The notes beneath the pieces were generated by a model. It was not told where the DNA came from and made no database searches. It was given only the letters and a program-made list of their open reading frames with translations. A DNA stretch of 64,000 nt from Candidatus Saccharibacteria bacterium (GTDB lineage: Bacteria > Patescibacteriota > Saccharimonadia > Saccharimonadales > Saccharimonadaceae): contig JAEUQU010000002.1 in NCBI GenBank assembly GCA_016789455.1, positions 1,178,001 to 1,242,000 on the forward strand, in the 5' to 3' direction. Positions 8,326-17,119 of this stretch are shown here, piece by piece. The position numbers and the translations under genes are program-made. The number at the start of each line of letters is the position of its first letter. Within the stretch, counting starts at the first letter, position 1.

Positions 8326-10332
8326 GTGCGTTCATGGTACAAAAATACCGTTTCCGATTTTTTAGCTGAATCCGTTGATTCGATTTTGGGTAAACTTTCA
8401 ATGGGCAGTACATCCTCTGGCTTTGCCGTCGAGCTTGAACAGAACAATGCCTGGCGCGACGAGATAACTATACTAAAGAGTGTGATACCTGATAACCTGC
8501 AAAGTTCCGTATTTATGGAGTTTGACATCCCGCGCATGGGACATAGGATTGACGCACTACTGCTAGGACCGAATTTTCCATATGTACTGGTGCTGGAGTT
8601 TAAGGTTGGGGCCACCCATTTCAACAAGGCCGATATAAACCAGGTCTACGATTACGCCCTGGAGCTCAAAAATTTTCATAAGGGCAGCCACGATGCCCGC
8701 GTTATACCGATTTTGATTGCGACTAATGCGAGTGATACCGCAATAAATCTGAAGTACTCTGATGACGGCGTCGCGGAACCGGCATGCGTCAATCTGAACG
8801 GCCTGCGGACACTCGTACATTCTCTCAACCTGCATGGCTTTATAGATGCCGACGAATGGGAGCGTGCACCGTATCAACCAACGCCAACGATTATCGAAGC
8901 GGCCCGGGCGCTGTATGGCAACCAGCGCGTGCGCGACATTACGCGTAGTGAGGGCGGCTCCCGCAACATCGAAGTCACGTCTGGCATGGTAAGTGACATC
9001 ATTGCCGACTCAATGAACAACAGTAAAAAGACTATCATTTTTGTTACTGGCGTACCGGGAGCGGGCAAGACGCTCGTCGGGCTGAACATTGCCAACCAGA
9101 AGCGCAGCGAGGACAAGCTGGACCATGCGGTATTTTTGTCAGGCAACGGTCCGCTGGTAGAAGTTTTGCAAGAAGCCCTGGCTCGTGATGAAGTGTCGCG
9201 AGGCGGGGAGTCGGGGCGCCGGGTCACCAAATCAGACGCAAAAATCAGAACCAAAGCCTTCATCCAGAACATACACCATTTTCGGGACCAGGCGCTCATC
9301 GATAACAATCCGCCGTCTGAACATGTGGTGATATTTGACGAAGCCCAACGCGCGTGGGACAAGCCTAGCACTGTAGATTTTATGAAACGCAAGAAAGGCC
9401 ACGCAGGGTTTGAGTGGTCCGAGTCTGAATATCTTATTTCGTATATGGACAGGCATAGGGACTGGGCTGTGATTGTCTGCCTGGTGGGCGGCGGACAAGA
9501 AATTAATAAGGGCGAGGCCGGTATCGCGGAATGGATTGAGTCGGTCAAACGCAGTTACCCGGATTGGCATGTGGCCATATCCGACAGGCTGCAGGATTCG
9601 GAATATGCGCTGCCGGAGTCTGTTGACGAGTGGCTGGACGGTTCACCCATGGTTGCAAAAACCACCGAGCTCCACCTGGCGGTTTCCATGCGCTCGTTCA
9701 GGGCGGAGAAGGTGTCGAACTTTGTAAAGTCTTTGCTGGATTTAGACAAAGCGGCCGCTCGTGGTTTGCAAGCTGAGCTGTCTAGCAAATACCCAATCTA
9801 TGTCACGCGTGACCTGGCCGCAGCAAAGTCGTGGGTGCGTTCTCGGGCAAGAGGTACTGAGCGCTATGGCATGGTTGCTTCATCAAAAGCCATGCGCCTT
9901 AAGCCATTTGCCATTGATGTGGCGTCAGATGCCAAGCCGATTCACTATTTTCTGGATTCCGAAGAAGACGTCAGGTCGTCCTACTTCCTAGAGGCGGTTG
10001 CTACCGAATTCCAAGTACAGGGTCTTGAGCTCGACTGGGCACTGGTTGGCTGGGACGCCGATCTGCGGCTGCAGCAAGGCGAGTGGTCTTACCATGATTT
10101 TCGCGGGAAAAAGTGGCAAAACGTCAACAAACCGATCAACCGAGAGTATCTGAAGAATGCGTATAGGGTGCTGCTGACCAGAGCCAGGCAAGGTATGGTA
10201 ATATTTGTACCCCATGGCAACTATCCACCGGACACTTCGCGTCAGTCTGATTTTTATGACGAAACTTTCGAGTATTTGCGTAGCATAGGTCTGTCTGAAA
10301 TCGAAACAAGCAACATTGACCTGGGATATTAG
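8326..10332 (+). CDS. PD-(D/E)XK nuclease domain fused to DUF2075 helicase
   Basis: A 668-aa protein of the DUF2075 (COG3410, Schlafen-helicase-like) family. The N-terminal 200 residues hold a candidate nuclease core: D76 in HRIDALLL and E91-x-K93 in VLVLEFKVG. The helicase core has Walker A GVPGAGKT (242-249), Walker B VVIFDEAQ (DEAQ at 338-341), a motif around SMRSFRAE, and late motifs FQVQGLELDWALVGWD and YRVLLTRARQGMVIFVP, typical of superfamily 1 enzymes. Start is GTG 8326, exactly 6 nt after a TAGTAT -10 box (8314-8319), so the mRNA should be leaderless. DUF2075 proteins are often found in defence contexts; here it stands alone between the heat-shock operon and dabAB. A second member is encoded at 30417. 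Confidence 0.88.
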   Translation: MRSWYKNTVSDFLAESVDSILGKLSMGSTSSGFAVELEQNNAWRDEITILKSVIPDNLQSSVFMEFDIPRMGHRIDALLLGPNFPYVLVLEFKVGATHFNKADINQVYDYALELKNFHKGSHDARVIPILIATNASDTAINLKYSDDGVAEPACVNLNGLRTLVHSLNLHGFIDADEWERAPYQPTPTIIEAARALYGNQRVRDITRSEGGSRNIEVTSGMVSDIIADSMNNSKKTIIFVTGVPGAGKTLVGLNIANQKRSEDKLDHAVFLSGNGPLVEVLQEALARDEVSRGGESGRRVTKSDAKIRTKAFIQNIHHFRDQALIDNNPPSEHVVIFDEAQRAWDKPSTVDFMKRKKGHAGFEWSESEYLISYMDRHRDWAVIVCLVGGGQEINKGEAGIAEWIESVKRSYPDWHVAISDRLQDSEYALPESVDEWLDGSPMVAKTTELHLAVSMRSFRAEKVSNFVKSLLDLDKAAARGLQAELSSKYPIYVTRDLAAAKSWVRSRARGTERYGMVASSKAMRLKPFAIDVASDAKPIHYFLDSEEDVRSSYFLEAVATEFQVQGLELDWALVGWDADLRLQQGEWSYHDFRGKKWQNVNKPINREYLKNAYRVLLTRARQGMVIFVPHGNYPPDTSRQSDFYDETFEYLRSIGLSEIETSNIDLGY

Positions 10333-10390
10333 ACGATACTGTTGCAGTACCGCACCAGCGGCACTTATTTTGTTTGTGTGCATCGTATCA

Positions 10391-10419
10391 TTGCGACATC
10401 GCGATTTTGCTCCTATACT
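10391..10419 (+). promoter_or_regulatory. Promoter of dabAB
   Basis: TTGCGA (10391-10396), 17-bp spacer, TATACT (10414-10419). It would give a leader of about 70 nt ahead of dabA. A TATATATG sequence directly at the dabA start offers no Shine-Dalgarno. Confidence 0.6.
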
Positions 10420-10495
10420 AATGTAGTTATCGCACAGACCAGGGCTTGGAGCTCTTCTCGACACGGCACATTTGGCTTTTAAGCCCATTTTATAT

Positions 10496-13066
10496 ATGTC
10501 TCAAAAGAATAATCATCACTTCGACGAACAACAGCTTCTGCAGGAGCTGAAGCACTATTTACCCACACAGGGCCCGCTTAAGGATTTCGTCCACCACAAC
10601 ACGCTCCATGCCTTTCAGGACATGAACTTTTATGACGCCATCTTTAAGGCATCGGTAATTTTTGGCTTCCAAACTACCTTTTCGCTCGACGAGTACCGAG
10701 AACTATATAAGATCAAGCGGATCACTCCTGAAATTCTGGACCGGTCAATCAAAGCGAGAAAAGGTGCTGCCGGCCTGAAAGAGTGGCAGGCCAATGTTCT
10801 ACACAAGGAATACGACTCACATGCAGAACCCCGCGTCGGAAGATTAAGGGAAGAATGGAAGCGGTTATATCCAATCGATCTGGACAATGCGGTACAGCCG
10901 ATTCTGTTCCGGATTCTTTGCAGTTATATCGACCAGGGCGTTGCTGTCACGTCCTTTCCATTCGAAGACAAGGGGTTGTTGTATGCACTGCGTCAGCTGG
11001 AGCGTTACAGCGCAGCCAGCTTCTTTGAGACGCAGCGGGCCCGTGATCTGCTGATGAACGACAGCTGCACGATGACTGACCTCCTCAAAATAGTCGTCGG
11101 CAAAGAAGCGTATTTTGAGCAGTACATCCTTGACCAGCAGTTTGGTCATCGGGGATGGGCAGGTATGGTAGCCAGCCTGGAAAGCAAGCCGGAATCTCTG
11201 CTGTACCAAAAGAAGATTTCACTGCAGGATATGATCATCCTGGAGCTTCTGCTCGAAATCGACGCACTGACCAGCCGGCTCGGCACAGACTGGAAGCCGC
11301 TTGGCAACGGCATCACCCAACCGCCCATCGACATGTTTGCCGACCAGCCCACAAGCGAGCTGCAAGAGGTGCTCCACATCTGGCACGACGCGTTTGAATG
11401 GAGCTATTATGATACGGTACTCTCCGGACTGCTCCTGACACAGCACGACGGCAAGGCTGCAAAAGCGGCCGCGGATGCAGCAAAAGCCCCCAAAAGCTTC
11501 CAAGCTATCTTTTGCATTGATGAACGGGAATATTCACTGCGCACCCACATAGAGCAACTGGACAGCCGCTGCGAAACATTCGGCGCGCCAGGCTTCTTTG
11601 GCGTCGAATTCTACTTTCGCCCGGCCCACGCCAAGTTCAATGACAAGCTTTGTCCCGCACCGGTCACCCCTCACTATCTGATCAAAGAAATCGCCGACGG
11701 AGATGGTCGTAAGCACTCGCAGGAAATCATGTATACCAAGCGGTCGCACACGCTGGCCCGGGGCTTCTTCTACTCGTATCTGCTGGGCATGCCAGCCCTT
11801 GGCAGGCTTGCCGGCAACCTGATACAGCCGAGCGAAAGTCCGGCGATCGCCAACGCCTTCGCCCATATGGACCCTGCGGCCAAACTGACAATCGTCCACG
11901 AGGACGGGCAGAAGACGGAAGATGGACTGCAGGTCGGGTTTACGGTGCCTGAGATGGCCGACCGTGTCGAGCGGTTCCTGCGAAACATCGGCCTGATCGG
12001 CAACTTCGCACCGCTCGTCTATGTCATCGGCCATGGTTCGAGCAGCGCGAACAATCCCCATCATGGAGCGCACGACTGCGGCGCTTGCAGCGGGCGTCCG
12101 GGCCTCGTCAATGCCCGGGTGGTGTCCTTCATGGCAAACCTTGCGCCGGTCAGGACTTTGCTTGCTGAGCGTGGCCTGGCCATTCCTGTCGGTACGCAGT
12201 TTGTCGGTGGGATGCACGATACGGCGTCGGATGAGATTGCATTCTACGACGAAGACGCCCTGACGCCGGAGCATAGCCGGCTCCACAATAAGCACAAACA
12301 GCTCTTTGAGGACGCCTTGGACCTGAACGCCAAAGAGCGATCGCGCCGGTTCAAGTCGATAGACACCAGGCAGCAGCTGGGAAGCATCAGAAAAGACATC
12401 AAGAAGCGCTCGGTTTCTTATTACGAGCCGCGGCCCGAGCTGGGGCATGGTACTAACGCGCTGTGCGTGGTGGGCAGGCGGAGCATGACCAAGTCGCTGT
12501 TCCTTGACCGGCGTGCCTTCTTGAATTCCTACGATTACACCACCGATCCAGAAGGTGCACTGCTGGGCAATGTGCTTGCGCCGCTTGGCGTGGTGTGTGG
12601 CGGTATCAATCTTGAATACTTCTTTTCACGCATGGACAACTATAAGCTGGGTGCGGGCACCAAGCTGCCGCATAACGTCATGGGGCTCGTCGGCGTGGCC
12701 AACAGCACCGACGGCGACCTGCGCCCGGGCCTGCCCCTGCAGATGGTCGAGGTGCACGACCCCGTGCGGCTGATGATGATAGTCGAGCATGATCCGGAGG
12801 TGATCAAAAAGGTAATCCAATCAAATCCCAGCCTGTACGAATGGTTCGCCAATGAATGGATCCACCTGGTCGCACTCGATCCAAAAAAGAAACGCCTCTT
12901 CGTATTTGAAGCCGGTGGATTCGTGCCATATACGCCGCTCACCAAGACGCTGCCCACAGCCGATGATGTATCAAAACTTTTTGAGACCACGCCCAAGATG
13001 AAGACGAACCACATCCTCGATGCCACCCGGGAAAACCTGCCAGTACACATAATGAGGCGGAAGTAA
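10496..13066 (+). CDS. dabA: DabA (DUF2309), catalytic subunit of the inorganic-carbon concentrating pump
   Basis: A protein of 856 aa when started at ATG 10496 (MSQKNNHHFDEQQ); a TTG at 10472 would add 8 residues. DabA is a peripheral, beta-carbonic-anhydrase-like subunit that, with DabB, drives one-way hydration of CO2 to bicarbonate in the cytoplasm using a cation gradient. Zinc ligands are all present: C340 and D342 in FCIDERE, H513 in VIGHGSSSANNPH and C528 in HDCGAC. These match the published Halothiobacillus DabA ligands (C351, D353, H524, C539) with one constant offset of 11, which supports an intact active site. The GHGSSS...HDCGACSG block is the family signature. It is 4 bases upstream of dabB. 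No carboxysome or RuBisCO gene is visible nearby, so anaplerotic bicarbonate supply or pH control is a more likely use than autotrophy. Confidence 0.95.
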   Translation: MSQKNNHHFDEQQLLQELKHYLPTQGPLKDFVHHNTLHAFQDMNFYDAIFKASVIFGFQTTFSLDEYRELYKIKRITPEILDRSIKARKGAAGLKEWQANVLHKEYDSHAEPRVGRLREEWKRLYPIDLDNAVQPILFRILCSYIDQGVAVTSFPFEDKGLLYALRQLERYSAASFFETQRARDLLMNDSCTMTDLLKIVVGKEAYFEQYILDQQFGHRGWAGMVASLESKPESLLYQKKISLQDMIILELLLEIDALTSRLGTDWKPLGNGITQPPIDMFADQPTSELQEVLHIWHDAFEWSYYDTVLSGLLLTQHDGKAAKAAADAAKAPKSFQAIFCIDEREYSLRTHIEQLDSRCETFGAPGFFGVEFYFRPAHAKFNDKLCPAPVTPHYLIKEIADGDGRKHSQEIMYTKRSHTLARGFFYSYLLGMPALGRLAGNLIQPSESPAIANAFAHMDPAAKLTIVHEDGQKTEDGLQVGFTVPEMADRVERFLRNIGLIGNFAPLVYVIGHGSSSANNPHHGAHDCGACSGRPGLVNARVVSFMANLAPVRTLLAERGLAIPVGTQFVGGMHDTASDEIAFYDEDALTPEHSRLHNKHKQLFEDALDLNAKERSRRFKSIDTRQQLGSIRKDIKKRSVSYYEPRPELGHGTNALCVVGRRSMTKSLFLDRRAFLNSYDYTTDPEGALLGNVLAPLGVVCGGINLEYFFSRMDNYKLGAGTKLPHNVMGLVGVANSTDGDLRPGLPLQMVEVHDPVRLMMIVEHDPEVIKKVIQSNPSLYEWFANEWIHLVALDPKKKRLFVFEAGGFVPYTPLTKTLPTADDVSKLFETTPKMKTNHILDATRENLPVHIMRRK

Positions 13067-13070
13067 CACC

Positions 13071-14921
13071 ATGTCAGAACTGCTTGCCGCCCTCGTCCTG
13101 ATTCCGCTCGCCAGCCTGGCCGGTGTCTTTGTGATGCCCAAGACCTGGGAGCGCCCCATCTTTTATATAGCGTTTGCGGCAATGATTCTGGAAATCGCGG
13201 TGTTCTTTCTGCTTGCGCACCAGTGGCTCGCTGCAGGCGCGTTTCCGGTGACGCACAGCTTTGGCTCGCTGTTCAGCAGCGCTCATTATAATTTCTCGCT
13301 CAACTTCTATTTCGATTGGATCGGCGCGGTATTCATGGGCGTGGCCGCAATCATGACCAGCCTTGTCTTTGCCTTCAGCCGATTCTATATGCACCGTGAG
13401 CCGGGCTTCAAACGGTTCTTTTATACGGTGCTGCTGTTCTTTGAGGGCTTGTCGTTGATTATTCTTGCCGGTAATTTTGAAGTCCTGTTGCTTGGCTGGG
13501 AATTCATCGGCATCAGCTCGGTGCTGCTCATCGCATTCTACCGGGACCGTTTCTTGCCCGCGAGAAACGCGTTGAAGGTCTTTTCGGTGTACCGCATCGC
13601 CGACGCCTTTTTGCTGGTTGCGATCTGGTATGCCCACCACATCTTCAGCGGGAGCGTGGATTTTTCAGACTTTTCTAATATAGTCGCGCAAAACGGTGAT
13701 GAGCTGGCGCTGCTCGGTTTTTTCTTACTCGTAGTGGCCCTTATCAAATCGGCGCAGTTCCCGTTCTCGTACTGGTTGCCGCGCGCCATGGAAGGTCCGA
13801 CTACTTCCAGCGCTATCTTTTACGGCGCATTATCCGTCCATATGGGCTTGTTCCTGCTGCTGCGCACCTATCCGCTTTGGGAGGACAGTCTCTGGGTACG
13901 GATTGCAATTGGTGTCGTCGGCCTGGTGACGGCCGTCGTAGCCACGTCAATTGCCCGCGTACAGTCATCGGTCAAGACGCAGATAGCGTACGCCTCCATC
14001 ACGCAGATCGGCATCATGTTCATCGAGGTGGCACTTGGACTGCCTTGGCTGGCGCTCATTCATTTTGCCTGCAACGCATCGCTCAGAACCTACCAGCTGC
14101 TCATCTCACCGTCGGCTGTCAGTTATCTCGTGCACGATCAGTTTTACAATTTCGTGCCCCCGGCGCATAGGATCACCGGCGGTCTGCCGGGCAGGCTTCG
14201 GGTTACTCTTTACGTCTTGGGCATCAAGGAATGGGATATGAACAGCGCGGTGACCCATTACTTCTGGAAGCCGCTCAAGACCATCGGGCGTGCGGTGAAG
14301 TTCCTGGACAACAATCTTCTGCAGATGATGGCCGTCGCTCTCTTTGGTGTGGTGGCGTACATCGCCGCACCCATGGCGCCATCTGCAACCATCACGCTGG
14401 TAGTTTCGAGTTGCGCAGCTCTGATAAGCATCATCTTCTATATCCGGGCGTATGCCACCAAAGGTTCTGCCAGTAGCTGCTGGAACCTCATCATGATCGG
14501 GCACCTATACGGGGCGCTCTTTTTGGGCGTCGCCTCCGCCGGCGGCTGGCAGTATCTGGTCATGTACGGAGCCGGGCTGGTGGCGGCGTATCTGGCCGGG
14601 CTTGCCTGTCTGCGCTATATGGTGGCAAAGAGCAGCCAGTCGCTAAGGCTGGGAGAGTTCAACGGGGAAATATATCAGTTTAAAAAGCTTGGGCACATAT
14701 TCTTCGTCGTATGTTTATTGTTTATGGCGTTTCCCATAAGCCCTTCATTCTTAGGGCAGGAGATTCTGCTGAGTTACATTCCTGCCGATCACGTCTTGCA
14801 GATAGCGCTCTTCTGCTTCGTCTATCTGATCATGGGCGTCAGCATCATGCGCCTATACATCAAGCTGTTCTTTGGCTCGCATAAGCAAAGCTACCACGAG
14901 ATAGCGTACAAATCCTCTTGA
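13071..14921 (+). CDS. dabB: DabB, NuoL/MrpA-like cation-translocating subunit
   Basis: A 616-aa polytopic membrane protein (about 14 hydrophobic segments) of the proton-conducting NuoL/MrpA family. Key transport residues visible: glutamate in GWEFIGISSVLLI, lysine in ALIKSAQFPFSYWLP followed by RAMEGPTTSSAIFYGALSVH, and the AYASITQIG segment. As no other complex I or Mrp genes are present and the partner is DabA, this is the DabB subunit that couples a cation gradient to CO2 hydration. It begins 4 bases after dabA with no separate promoter, so the two are translated together. The stop is 2 bases from the stop of the convergent pilin gene. Confidence 0.95.
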   Translation: MSELLAALVLIPLASLAGVFVMPKTWERPIFYIAFAAMILEIAVFFLLAHQWLAAGAFPVTHSFGSLFSSAHYNFSLNFYFDWIGAVFMGVAAIMTSLVFAFSRFYMHREPGFKRFFYTVLLFFEGLSLIILAGNFEVLLLGWEFIGISSVLLIAFYRDRFLPARNALKVFSVYRIADAFLLVAIWYAHHIFSGSVDFSDFSNIVAQNGDELALLGFFLLVVALIKSAQFPFSYWLPRAMEGPTTSSAIFYGALSVHMGLFLLLRTYPLWEDSLWVRIAIGVVGLVTAVVATSIARVQSSVKTQIAYASITQIGIMFIEVALGLPWLALIHFACNASLRTYQLLISPSAVSYLVHDQFYNFVPPAHRITGGLPGRLRVTLYVLGIKEWDMNSAVTHYFWKPLKTIGRAVKFLDNNLLQMMAVALFGVVAYIAAPMAPSATITLVVSSCAALISIIFYIRAYATKGSASSCWNLIMIGHLYGALFLGVASAGGWQYLVMYGAGLVAAYLAGLACLRYMVAKSSQSLRLGEFNGEIYQFKKLGHIFFVVCLLFMAFPISPSFLGQEILLSYIPADHVLQIALFCFVYLIMGVSIMRLYIKLFFGSHKQSYHEIAYKSS

Positions 14922-14923
14922 CG

Positions 14924-15457
14924 CTAGAAGGCGATATATTGCCTGCAGAATACCACCGAGGTGCTGTCGGTCCACCAGACGTCCCAGCCTTTCGGGCACT
15001 CGGCGATGCTCGTTCCTTTTAGGACGATGATAAGATCGAGCGTTTGGTTACCGAAGTAATAGATGAATGGCCCGACGTAATCGCCGACGGCAGTCTTGGG
15101 TCCTTGCGAGACTTTGCCGGCTTTTGCCAGCTCCGTCATCAGGAAGGCATTGTCTGATTCCGGTATGCCCGACACGCTTTCTTTGTAGTCCCTGCACCGG
15201 GGAACGCCGCCAAAGCCGACGGGGAAACCGGTACCCAGGCAATAATAGTTCTGTGTGACATTGGGGAAGCTGCCGTAAGCGGCATGATACGCCTTGATGG
15301 TTTTGCTCCAGGCCACCCCTTCTTCAATGATAGACGCGTTGCTCGCCCGCCACTGTGCGGTTCCAAACGAAGTAACCGCGATGAGTGTCAGTATGCCGAC
15401 AACGACTATTACGATGAGCAGCTCTACGATTGTAAAACCGCTTTGGTTCGTCTTCAT
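14924..15457 (-). CDS. Type IV pilin-like protein
   Basis: A 177-aa prepilin-like protein. The N-terminus MKTNQSG/FTIVELLIVIVVVGIL is a class III/type IVa-like leader: short basic leader, G-1/F+1 cleavage site for prepilin peptidase, E+5, and a hydrophobic helix of about 20 residues that anchors and then packs the subunit in the fibre. The rest has six cysteines able to form disulfides (C at YYCLGTG, PRCRDY, AECPKG, VFCRQ). Start chosen at ATG 15457 because a TATACT box ends exactly 6 nt before it (leaderless); a TTG two codons upstream is inside this gap. CPR bacteria use such pili for host attachment, twitching and DNA uptake. No assembly genes are in the window. Confidence 0.9.
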   Translation of the reverse strand: MKTNQSGFTIVELLIVIVVVGILTLIAVTSFGTAQWRASNASIIEEGVAWSKTIKAYHAAYGSFPNVTQNYYCLGTGFPVGFGGVPRCRDYKESVSGIPESDNAFLMTELAKAGKVSQGPKTAVGDYVGPFIYYFGNQTLDLIIVLKGTSIAECPKGWDVWWTDSTSVVFCRQYIAF

Positions 15458-15558
15458 AGGCAAAGTATAAGGTATGTACGCTAGCGGTTCAATCAGCGCC
15501 GCAGAAATAACAGGGGTCGTGATTACGGAAGCAGACTGTATTTTGCTATACTATAGCT

Positions 15559-16110
15559 ATGCAAACCATTGATGAACAAAGCAAGAAACGAGCTAAGGCG
15601 CTTTTTGGCAGCCCTGAGCTGTCGTCCTTTGAAATTGGCACGACGAAAGGCTTGCAGCAGATTCATCAGTATCTTTTCGGTGACTTATATGACTTTGCAG
15701 GAGAGATCCGTACAAAGAACATCAGCAAAGACGGTTTCCGATTCGCCAACTCATTGTATCTAAAAGATGCTTTGCGCCGTATTGAGGAGATGCCCGAGAC
15801 TACCTTTGAGGAGATCATTGAAAAATATGCCGAAATGAACATTGCTCATCCGTTCATGGAGGGCAATGGCCGTAGCGCACGTATCTGGCTGGACCTCATC
15901 TTAAAGAAGCGCTTAGGCACATGCATCAATTGGGCTTCCATTGATAAGAATGACTATTTTGAGGCTATGATACGCAGCCATGTCAATAGTCTGGAACTGC
16001 GAGAGTTGTTGAGGATGGCGTTGACTGACAAGATTGATGACCGTGAAGTATTTATGAAGGGCATTGATCAATCGTACTACTACGAGGAATTGGATGATTA
16101 TAAAGGCTGA
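15559..16110 (+). CDS. Fic family protein (class III-like AMPylase)
   Basis: A 183-aa Fic-domain enzyme, predicted to transfer AMP or another nucleotide moiety to a hydroxyl of a target protein. The complete catalytic motif HPFMEGNGR occupies residues 97-105 (H97 the general base, E101 metal, G-N-G-R phosphate-binding). Near the C-terminus S172-YYY-E176-E177 fits the inhibitory helix of class III Fic proteins, (S/T)xxxE(G/N), with E in place of the last G/N; the regulatory glutamate (E176) is kept. The start ATG 15559 lies exactly 6 nt after TATACT (15547-15552). It is monocistronic, without a recognisable antitoxin partner, in line with self-inhibition. Confidence 0.93.
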   Translation: MQTIDEQSKKRAKALFGSPELSSFEIGTTKGLQQIHQYLFGDLYDFAGEIRTKNISKDGFRFANSLYLKDALRRIEEMPETTFEEIIEKYAEMNIAHPFMEGNGRSARIWLDLILKKRLGTCINWASIDKNDYFEAMIRSHVNSLELRELLRMALTDKIDDREVFMKGIDQSYYYEELDDYKG

Positions 16111-16238
16111 GTTGAAGCTAGAGTCTTCACTATAATGTCATAAGGTTAGTGATTGATTGGTATTGACCTCTCCCCATAACCAGTTTCATAATACAACCGT
16201 TTCGCACCTCCCACCCTCCACCGCAAAGGAGCCCGACC

Positions 16239-16517
16239 ATGATCGTCGGCGGTATCGTCCTGCTCGCCATCCTGGCGTCAGCCACGTCCTTGACTGAGTC
16301 GTTCGCAGCCATCATCACACTGGCCTTCCTGATGGGCTGCATCTGCTTCATCGTGCTGGGAAAGATCCTGCCCGACTCCTGCTGCCTGCGGACGCTGATT
16401 GCGCTGTTCCTGACGGCGCTCGGGTTGTTGCTGCTGGTGTTCAACCTCATAGCAGCTGCGTGGAACATGCTGGCGCTACGGGGTGTCGCCGGGCCGCTCA
16501 CGGGCTGGTGGCCATGA
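16239..16517 (+). CDS. Small hydrophobic membrane protein
   Basis: A 92-aa very hydrophobic protein with three predicted membrane segments (about 4-21, 24-42 and 49-75) and a short C-terminal tail. A good AAAGGAG lies 7 bases before ATG 16239. A TATAAT at 16131-16136 is a possible -10 box. No family recognised. Real coding is supported by the ribosome site and the consistent membrane topology; function unknown. Confidence 0.6.
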   Translation: MIVGGIVLLAILASATSLTESFAAIITLAFLMGCICFIVLGKILPDSCCLRTLIALFLTALGLLLLVFNLIAAAWNMLALRGVAGPLTGWWP

Positions 16518-16547
16518 GGGATGCGGCAGCTGCCGCGGCGAAACGGG

Positions 16548-16573
16548 CCGGGAAGACATATACGTCTTCCCGG
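16548..16573 (+). terminator. Perfect 10-bp hairpin between small membrane gene and DUF2726 gene
   Basis: CCGGGAAGAC (16548-16557), loop ATATAC, GTCTTCCCGG (16564-16573). No T-run follows, so it may be a weak terminator or an mRNA processing/stability hairpin. Confidence 0.5.
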
Positions 16574-16597
16574 GCAACGCTCTGATAGGATAGGAAG

Positions 16598-17119
16598 ATG
16601 GAACTGTTTATCATCATCGGCGTGCTTATTGTCGCCGTCGTCATCCTGGCACGAATCACCCATGGGCATGAGAGTGCCCGCCGTAAAGTTTTCAAAAATG
16701 ATGCCTATGCATATGTGCCCAAACCATCGGTCATGTCACCCAGCGAAGCTGAGTTCTTTTGGAGGCTCCAGGCGGTAGTGCAAAACAGATACTTCATTTT
16801 TCCGCAGATGCACTTATCATCCCTGCTCGACCATCGGGTGAAAGGGCAGGAGTGGAAGTATGCCCTGTGGCACATCAACGGCAAATCCGTCGACTACGTC
16901 CTCTGCGACAAGCGGACCCTCCGCCCCGTCTACGCCATCGAACTCGACGATCCTTCACACGACCGTCCCGACCGGGTGAAGCGCGATAAAGAAGTAGAAC
17001 GCATCTTCGAAGAAGCCGACCTCCCCCTGGTCCGCTTCCGGGAATATAAAAACCTATCCGCCCAAGACATCGCTACGACTCTTGCCGGCGCCCGCAAACT
17101 GACGCAGCGCAGCGAATGA
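16598..17119 (+). CDS. Membrane-anchored DUF2726 protein
   Basis: A 173-aa protein with an N-terminal membrane helix (residues 2-19, ELFIIIGVLIVAVVILAR) followed by a cytoplasmic DUF2726 domain (about 48-165). Family landmarks are the VDYVLCDKRTLRPVYAIELDDPSH block and the D-x2-K-x-R-D-K-E-V helix. DUF2726 has a restriction-endonuclease-like fold and D72-like acidic residues in DYVL...IELDD could form a nuclease centre; activity is unproven. The stop overlaps the start of the YitT gene (ATGA), so the two are translationally coupled. Confidence 0.8.
   Translation: MELFIIIGVLIVAVVILARITHGHESARRKVFKNDAYAYVPKPSVMSPSEAEFFWRLQAVVQNRYFIFPQMHLSSLLDHRVKGQEWKYALWHINGKSVDYVLCDKRTLRPVYAIELDDPSHDRPDRVKRDKEVERIFEEADLPLVRFREYKNLSAQDIATTLAGARKLTQRSE

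Noticed and set aside
7989-8369. 126-codon frame after the heat-shock operon
   Set aside because: Overlaps a clear terminator and the helicase promoter, no ribosome site, Cys/Ser-rich composition without family.
11534-12448. 304-codon minus frame inside dabA
   Set aside because: The plus strand carries the DabA zinc-site motifs here; the antisense translation has no recognisable domain.
13071-14921. Complex I subunit NuoL
   Set aside because: No other nuo or mrp genes are present and it directly follows dabA, so DabB is the better reading.
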